64,000 nt of DNA from Ancylomarina longa (GTDB lineage Bacteria; Bacteroidota; Bacteroidia; Bacteroidales; Marinifilaceae): assembly GCF_003996985.1 (NCBI RefSeq), contig NZ_RJJX01000002.1, forward strand, positions 219,956 through 283,955, written 5' to 3'. The position numbers were made by a program, and so were the translations under genes. Shown here piece by piece: positions 60,434 to 64,000 of this stretch (positions are counted from its first letter, which is position 1; every line of letters starts with the position of its first letter). Under the pieces are notes generated by a model. It was not told the origin of the DNA. It saw only the letters and a list, made by a program, of their open reading frames with translations, and did not search any database.

Positions 60434-60458
60434 TCCCGTATCGTATTCCAATACGGGA
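60434..60458. repeat. Small hairpin in the CopZ-hypE gap
   Basis: TCCCGTAT / ATACGGGA (60434-60441 with 60451-60458). It is placed after the minus-strand CopZ-like gene but lacks a clear T run. The rest of the 394-bp gap holds micropeptide 3 and no other gene. Confidence 0.55.
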
Positions 60459-60502
60459 AAGCACAACTATCCCCGATGGAAAATGTGTATTGAATTCTCT
60501 TA

Positions 60503-61159
60503 TTATTGATTTGTAAACTTATCTATTTCCTTCTTGAAATTTGCTCTGCAACAATATCCTGTTGGGTTAATTATTTCGCATTTCTCCAGCACTTTTGATC
60601 TGTAATGCGAAGTTATTTCTTCCCATGTTGTTAATTGATGGTTAAGAATAGCTTCCTTAATTTGTTCGCTGTCAATATTATTACAATAACAAATGATTTT
60701 TCGTTTTGAGCCCTTCTTAAACCAAAGTTCTCTTTTCAATTCCGACAGATCAATTTTAATTTCTTCATTGTAATAGGCAATCTTACAATCAGGATTGAAA
60801 CAGATGAAATTCTTAGTTCCCAAATTTATTTTCCTGAGACTCTCGGTTTTTAAATTCGATTGAAAAACGGTATTGGGAACCAACTGCCCCGATTTGGCAC
60901 ATTCAGGGCATTCAGGAATTACCAGTGCATTCTCTATATTTTCAAAACCCGCAACTTTATAATGGCCTTCGTTTATTTTTGCAATAATTTCTTCTTCAGA
61001 AATGATACTCTCATCAAAAGCTATTTTTCCACTGTCGGTATGATGATCTACAATTTTTTCTTGTATTCCTTCCAATTCATCCAAACATCTTTCAACTGCT
61101 GCCGAACAACTTGGGCAAGTCATTCCTTCTATTTTTAATTCTAATATTTTCAAAGACAT
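60503..61159 (-). CDS. CopZ-like metallochaperone: HMA domain fused ahead of a zinc/[2Fe-2S] domain
   Basis: A 218-aa protein from ATG 61159. Residues 1-70 form a heavy-metal-associated domain with GMTCPSC (C15, C18). The remainder matches the N-terminal domain of Archaeoglobus-type CopZ: zinc-type cysteines C84/C87 (CPEC) and C120/C125, then an iron-sulfur set C157/C159, C194 and C203/C204 in CYC, KCEI and TGYCC. In the archaeal CopZ the HMA domain is C-terminal, so the order is swapped here. Likely copper(I) delivery. No copper ATPase gene is next to it. Confidence 0.82.
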   Translation of the reverse strand: MSLKILELKIEGMTCPSCSAAVERCLDELEGIQEKIVDHHTDSGKIAFDESIISEEEIIAKINEGHYKVAGFENIENALVIPECPECAKSGQLVPNTVFQSNLKTESLRKINLGTKNFICFNPDCKIAYYNEEIKIDLSELKRELWFKKGSKRKIICYCNNIDSEQIKEAILNHQLTTWEEITSHYRSKVLEKCEIINPTGYCCRANFKKEIDKFTNQ

Positions 61160-61252
61160 AGCTACCAAATTAATTCATTAATATCCTTTCCTGTTAAAAG
61201 CAAATTCCTTACAATTATCACCATTGCAAATTTGTTTCAATTGGGTTCCTTC

Positions 61253-61633
61253 CTAAACCTTATCATTTCCAATAGGATCAATAGAAGCGGATTCCACCAT
61301 TAGCATCACAGTTTTCTTCGGGGCTCTCGGTCTATGCATTAGGCCTTTTGAAATCGTAGTACCTTGGTGAGGATTCAATTCAATGGTTTTATCCTCTAAA
61401 TCAATGTATAATTTACCGCTTAAAACAAAGAAAAATTCATCCTCCTCCTCGTGCTTATGCCAGTGATAGTCCCCTTCAACAATACCAATTCTTGCCACAC
61501 TCTCATTTATTTTGGTAAGTGTTTGATTGAACCAATTTTCCTGGCATTCCTCCACAATTTTTGGAACATCTATTAATTCCTGATGATTGAATTTAATGTC
61601 CATCTTCTGATTGTAATCGTATTTTTTTTCCAT
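61253..61633 (-). CDS. Cupin domain protein
   Basis: A 126-aa single-domain cupin. The first motif GDYHWHKHEEEDEFFFVLSGKLYIDLE supplies two or three histidines and a glutamate for metal, and the second is GTTISKGLMHRPRAPKKTVMLMVE. Such proteins bind a metal in a small barrel and range from mannose-6-phosphate isomerase-like to sensor functions; no specific function can be given. It is 94 bp upstream of the CopZ-like gene on the same strand, possibly cotranscribed. Confidence 0.85.
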   Translation of the reverse strand: MEKKYDYNQKMDIKFNHQELIDVPKIVEECQENWFNQTLTKINESVARIGIVEGDYHWHKHEEEDEFFFVLSGKLYIDLEDKTIELNPHQGTTISKGLMHRPRAPKKTVMLMVESASIDPIGNDKV

Positions 61634-61759
61634 TTCTTCCTATTTTATAGTATTCCCCTATTGATAGTCAATGATTCCTTTATCAATCACGACCGATGAG
61701 TGCGAATACTTGAATAATTATATTTTTGTTGGCGCTGTCTAAGTAAATGTTAATTCTCT

Positions 61760-62818
61760 CTATTTAGATGATTCCTCGTTATTATTTTCCAATTGCAGCA
61801 AGTATTTTTTCCGGCCAAGCCCTCCTCCGTATCCTGTTAGATCTCCATTACTACCAATTACTCTATGACAGGGGATAAGAATAGCAATTCGGTTATATCC
61901 ATTGGCGCTAGCTACTGCCCGAATAGCTTTAGGTTTATTCAGTTTAATAGCTTGTTCTTTATAAGACCATGTTTCTCCATACGGAATTTGCTGAAGCATT
62001 TTCCATACAGATTGTTGAAATTCGGTACCAGGAGTATGCAAGGGAATACTGAATTCTCTTCTTTTTCCTTCAAAATATTCCAATAATTGAATTTGTAACA
62101 AGTCCAGATATTTGTTTTTACCAGGCAATATAACGGCATTTAATCTCCTACACAAATCTTGAAATTCTGTTTCTAACATTCTCCTATCCGTAAATTCCAA
62201 TAAACAAATTCCCTGATCTGTGGCACAGGCAAACATAGCTCCCAAGGGAGTAGTAAATCGAATTATACTAATAACATTTCTTTCTTTTAGATTTTTAGGT
62301 GATTTTCCAAATATATTCTGCCATCCCTCATTAAAACCACTAAGCGATTCATAGCCTAAACCAAAAGCAGTATTCGTTATTGAATTTCCTCCTTTTATTT
62401 GATTATATGCTTTGTTAATTCGAAGCATTCGCTGATAAGAATGAAATGTCATGTTATGGTGTTTTTTGAACCATCTTCTTATTTTACTTGGCTCTACTCC
62501 TCTCTGTCTTAAATCAAAATCTTTAATTTTAAGGTATGGATTATCTTGTAATTCTGTGATGATATTATTGATATACTCAGGGGCTTCCCCTTCTAAATTC
62601 ATTGGCTTACATATCTTACAAGGTCTAAATCCATTTTGAATAGCTTGCTGAGGCGTATCATAAAAGATCACGTTTTTTGCATTTGGTTTTTTGGCCCTGC
62701 AGGAAGGTTTGCAAAATATGCCTGTGGTAGTAACAGCGGTAACAAAAGATCCTTCATATAAAGATTCTTTTTTCCCTATAGCATTATATTTTTCTTCAAA
62801 TGATAATTCCTGATACAT
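61760..62818 (-). CDS. ada: Bifunctional Ada: methylphosphotriester/O6-methylguanine-DNA methyltransferase and regulator
   Basis: A 352-aa Ada protein. The N-terminal zinc domain has C36, C40, C67 and C70 (FCKPSCRAKKP and RPCKICKP), C36 being the methylphosphotriester acceptor by position. Next comes an AraC-type helix-turn-helix (about 80-180, LRINKAYNQIKGGNSITNTAFGLGYESLSGFNEGW). The C-terminal methyltransferase domain has the acceptor C317 in IPCHRVIG. Ada repairs alkylated DNA and activates its own gene when methylated. It is a complete three-domain form like that of E. coli. Confidence 0.95.
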   Translation of the reverse strand: MYQELSFEEKYNAIGKKESLYEGSFVTAVTTTGIFCKPSCRAKKPNAKNVIFYDTPQQAIQNGFRPCKICKPMNLEGEAPEYINNIITELQDNPYLKIKDFDLRQRGVEPSKIRRWFKKHHNMTFHSYQRMLRINKAYNQIKGGNSITNTAFGLGYESLSGFNEGWQNIFGKSPKNLKERNVISIIRFTTPLGAMFACATDQGICLLEFTDRRMLETEFQDLCRRLNAVILPGKNKYLDLLQIQLLEYFEGKRREFSIPLHTPGTEFQQSVWKMLQQIPYGETWSYKEQAIKLNKPKAIRAVASANGYNRIAILIPCHRVIGSNGDLTGYGGGLGRKKYLLQLENNNEESSK

Positions 62819-62979
62819 ACTATTCCGGTCTTAAAAGTGTATTGCAAATATCGCGAGAAGAAGAATCTCAAACAACCGAAAAATTGACAAGTTCATTTTC
62901 TGACGGATGGGAAGGCATTATTTCTGGCTTTTACCAGCATTCTTAATATGGTATAGATAGTTGGTATAGTGCTTGTTTT

Positions 62980-63465
62980 TTAGATTCCTATCACGCTACT
63001 TCTTCTCTCCAATAATAGGGTATCTCTCCATTTGCCATCCATTTGTGCAATTTTTTCTCTTGTTCCTATAATTCTAAAACCGAATTTTTCGTGCAATTTA
63101 ATGGTAGCTACATTTTCTGGAAATACGCTGGAGAATAAGGTCCATATTCCTTCTTTTTCAGAAGATCCTATTCCTTTATCCATTAGCAGGGACCCTATTC
63201 CTTTGCCAAGATGATTCGTATCGAGATAAACACTAACTTCAGCCACGCCCTCATAAGCCTTTCTTTGCGATACAGGAGATAGTGCAAGCCATCCAATTAC
63301 TTTTCCATTCTCCTCATAAACAAATCGGGTATGCCTTAGATGATTTAAATCCCAATCAGACCAGGAAGGAACTCTGGTTTCAAATGTGGCATTTCTGGTG
63401 AGCAGTCCCATTTCGTAGATTTCCAGAATCCTACTAGCATCCTGTTCCGTCATTTCTCTAATCAT
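62980..63465 (-). CDS. GNAT family N-acetyltransferase (phosphinothricin acetyltransferase-like)
   Basis: A 161-aa acetyltransferase from ATG 63465 (MIREMTEQDASRILEIYEMGL). The frame is open to 63534, but the extra residues are not family-like. The core has the acetyl-CoA loop VYLDTNHLGKGIGSLLMDKGI (QxxGxG/A-type), ATFETRVPSWSDW early, and SVFPENVATIKLHEKFGFRIIGTREKIAQMDGKWRDTLLLER at the end, the layout of the PAT/Bar/YncA group. The substrate is unknown. It lies near ada without evident link. Confidence 0.85.
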   Translation of the reverse strand: MIREMTEQDASRILEIYEMGLLTRNATFETRVPSWSDWDLNHLRHTRFVYEENGKVIGWLALSPVSQRKAYEGVAEVSVYLDTNHLGKGIGSLLMDKGIGSSEKEGIWTLFSSVFPENVATIKLHEKFGFRIIGTREKIAQMDGKWRDTLLLERRSSVIGI

Positions 63466-64000
63466 ATGGCTGATTGTATTCTTAATGGTTCTAGTAATAA
63501 TCTGCAGCATCTGCTGCGATCCAACGATCCTCACTTTGAAATGTTGCTTTGTTCCAATGGATCCCGATGCTTCAAATGTATTATTATATTTTGGATAGTT
63601 TATTTTAGTCCCGAATTAATTGTCAGTAGGTTTTGGAGGAAGGCTCTTTTTTTTAAGATAATGACTCACAATAAAAAGAATCCCCACAATAACAGTAGCG
63701 ATAGCGGATGAAGCAATCCGTTGCTATTTCTTTTTTTGGTCTAGCAATGTTTGGGCAGATTGCCACGCTGCGCTCACAATGACAGCTATGAATTAACGCA
63801 TGTGCAGTTTGTTGGAGGCGCTCTGAAGAAATGGAGCAGTCTGCTGATGTGTGGATGCGCGGTGGCCTGAAAAAAATGCGGGCCGGCGGTGGGGTGAATG
63901 GATATTTAGACTTTTCTGCTAACCAGAAAAGTCGTTAAGAATATCCAGAGTGTGGGGATAGCATATTTTTTTCTTGATTTTTTGGTTCTTTTTGCATCAA
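63466..64000. other. Right-edge intergenic region with repeat-like DNA
   Basis: No gene is supported. GATGAAGCAATCCGTTGC (near 63707) and GATTGCCACGCTGCGCTCAC + AATGAC (63761-63782) resemble the mobile-looking 'GCAATGACA' intergenic repeat seen scattered in many genomes (from memory). A perfect hairpin GACTTTTCTG / CAGAAAAGTC lies at 63909-63933, and 63830-63900 is unusually G-rich. Confidence 0.5.

Overview
This 64 kb window is a chromosomal segment of an AT-rich member of the Bacteroidota, most likely a free-living or gut/marine Bacteroidales or Marinilabiliales relative. The evidence is a SusC/SusD pair, a SusR-type regulator, a PorD-like type IX secretion gene, BamD/RpoZ/CoaBC in the order usual for the phylum, TAnnTTTG-type -7 promoter boxes, and many lipoproteins and S9/S37 peptidases. 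Species cannot be read from the sequence alone.

Layout. 0-13 kb: the tail of an outer-membrane barrel, sulfate activation (cysN, cysD and a truncated cysC remnant), fabI, recN, porD, coaBC (split by a frameshift at an A10 run), rpoZ, bamD, an alpha-oxoamine synthase, trxB, and tRNA-Pro(GGG) followed by a decayed integrase. 12.5-17.5 kb: a HU-like DNA-binding protein followed by a 23-bp palindromic repeat array, a hotdog thioesterase, a DUF493 protein, and divergent sodium/sugar symporter and galM. 17.7-41.7 kb: a loose catabolic region with susC/susD, a split lysO-type exporter, an Xaa-Pro aminopeptidase, an S37 peptidase, a GH2 beta-galactosidase, a RAYT-like transposase inside a palindromic repeat field, GH63, an unknown 240-aa protein with downstream repeats, GH97, susR and a prolyl oligopeptidase. 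41.8-54.2 kb: a complete minus-strand branched-chain amino acid cluster (ilvD-ilvB-ilvN-ilvC-leuA-leuC-leuD-leuA/cimA-like-leuB) with three leader-peptide/terminator attenuators, two of them in tandem ahead of ilvD. 54.5-60.1 kb: dipeptidyl peptidase IV and a glycyl-radical trans-4-hydroxyproline dehydratase with its activase. 60.5-63.5 kb: a CopZ-like protein, a cupin, an Ada-type DNA repair protein and a GNAT acetyltransferase.

The most novel signal is a family of three tiny genes (22-24 codons; 17768-17842 +, 24093-24167 +, 60208-60276 -). They are unrelated over most of their DNA, but their peptides all end in K-G-L-(Y/F)-E-C-(W/L)-I-C-stop. Each lies about 100-310 bp upstream of a catabolic gene on the same strand (susC, Xaa-Pro aminopeptidase, hypE). 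Synonymous codon changes within the motif argue for selection on the peptide. They could be regulatory leader peptides (perhaps ribosome-arrest or metal/redox sensing through the terminal CxxC) or free micropeptides.

Functionally, the window combines glycan uptake and breakdown (SusC/D, GH2, GH63, GH97, SusR, sugar symporter, GalM) with proline/hydroxyproline peptide use (four proline-related peptidase families plus HypD/HypE) and branched-chain amino acid synthesis under leader-peptide control.
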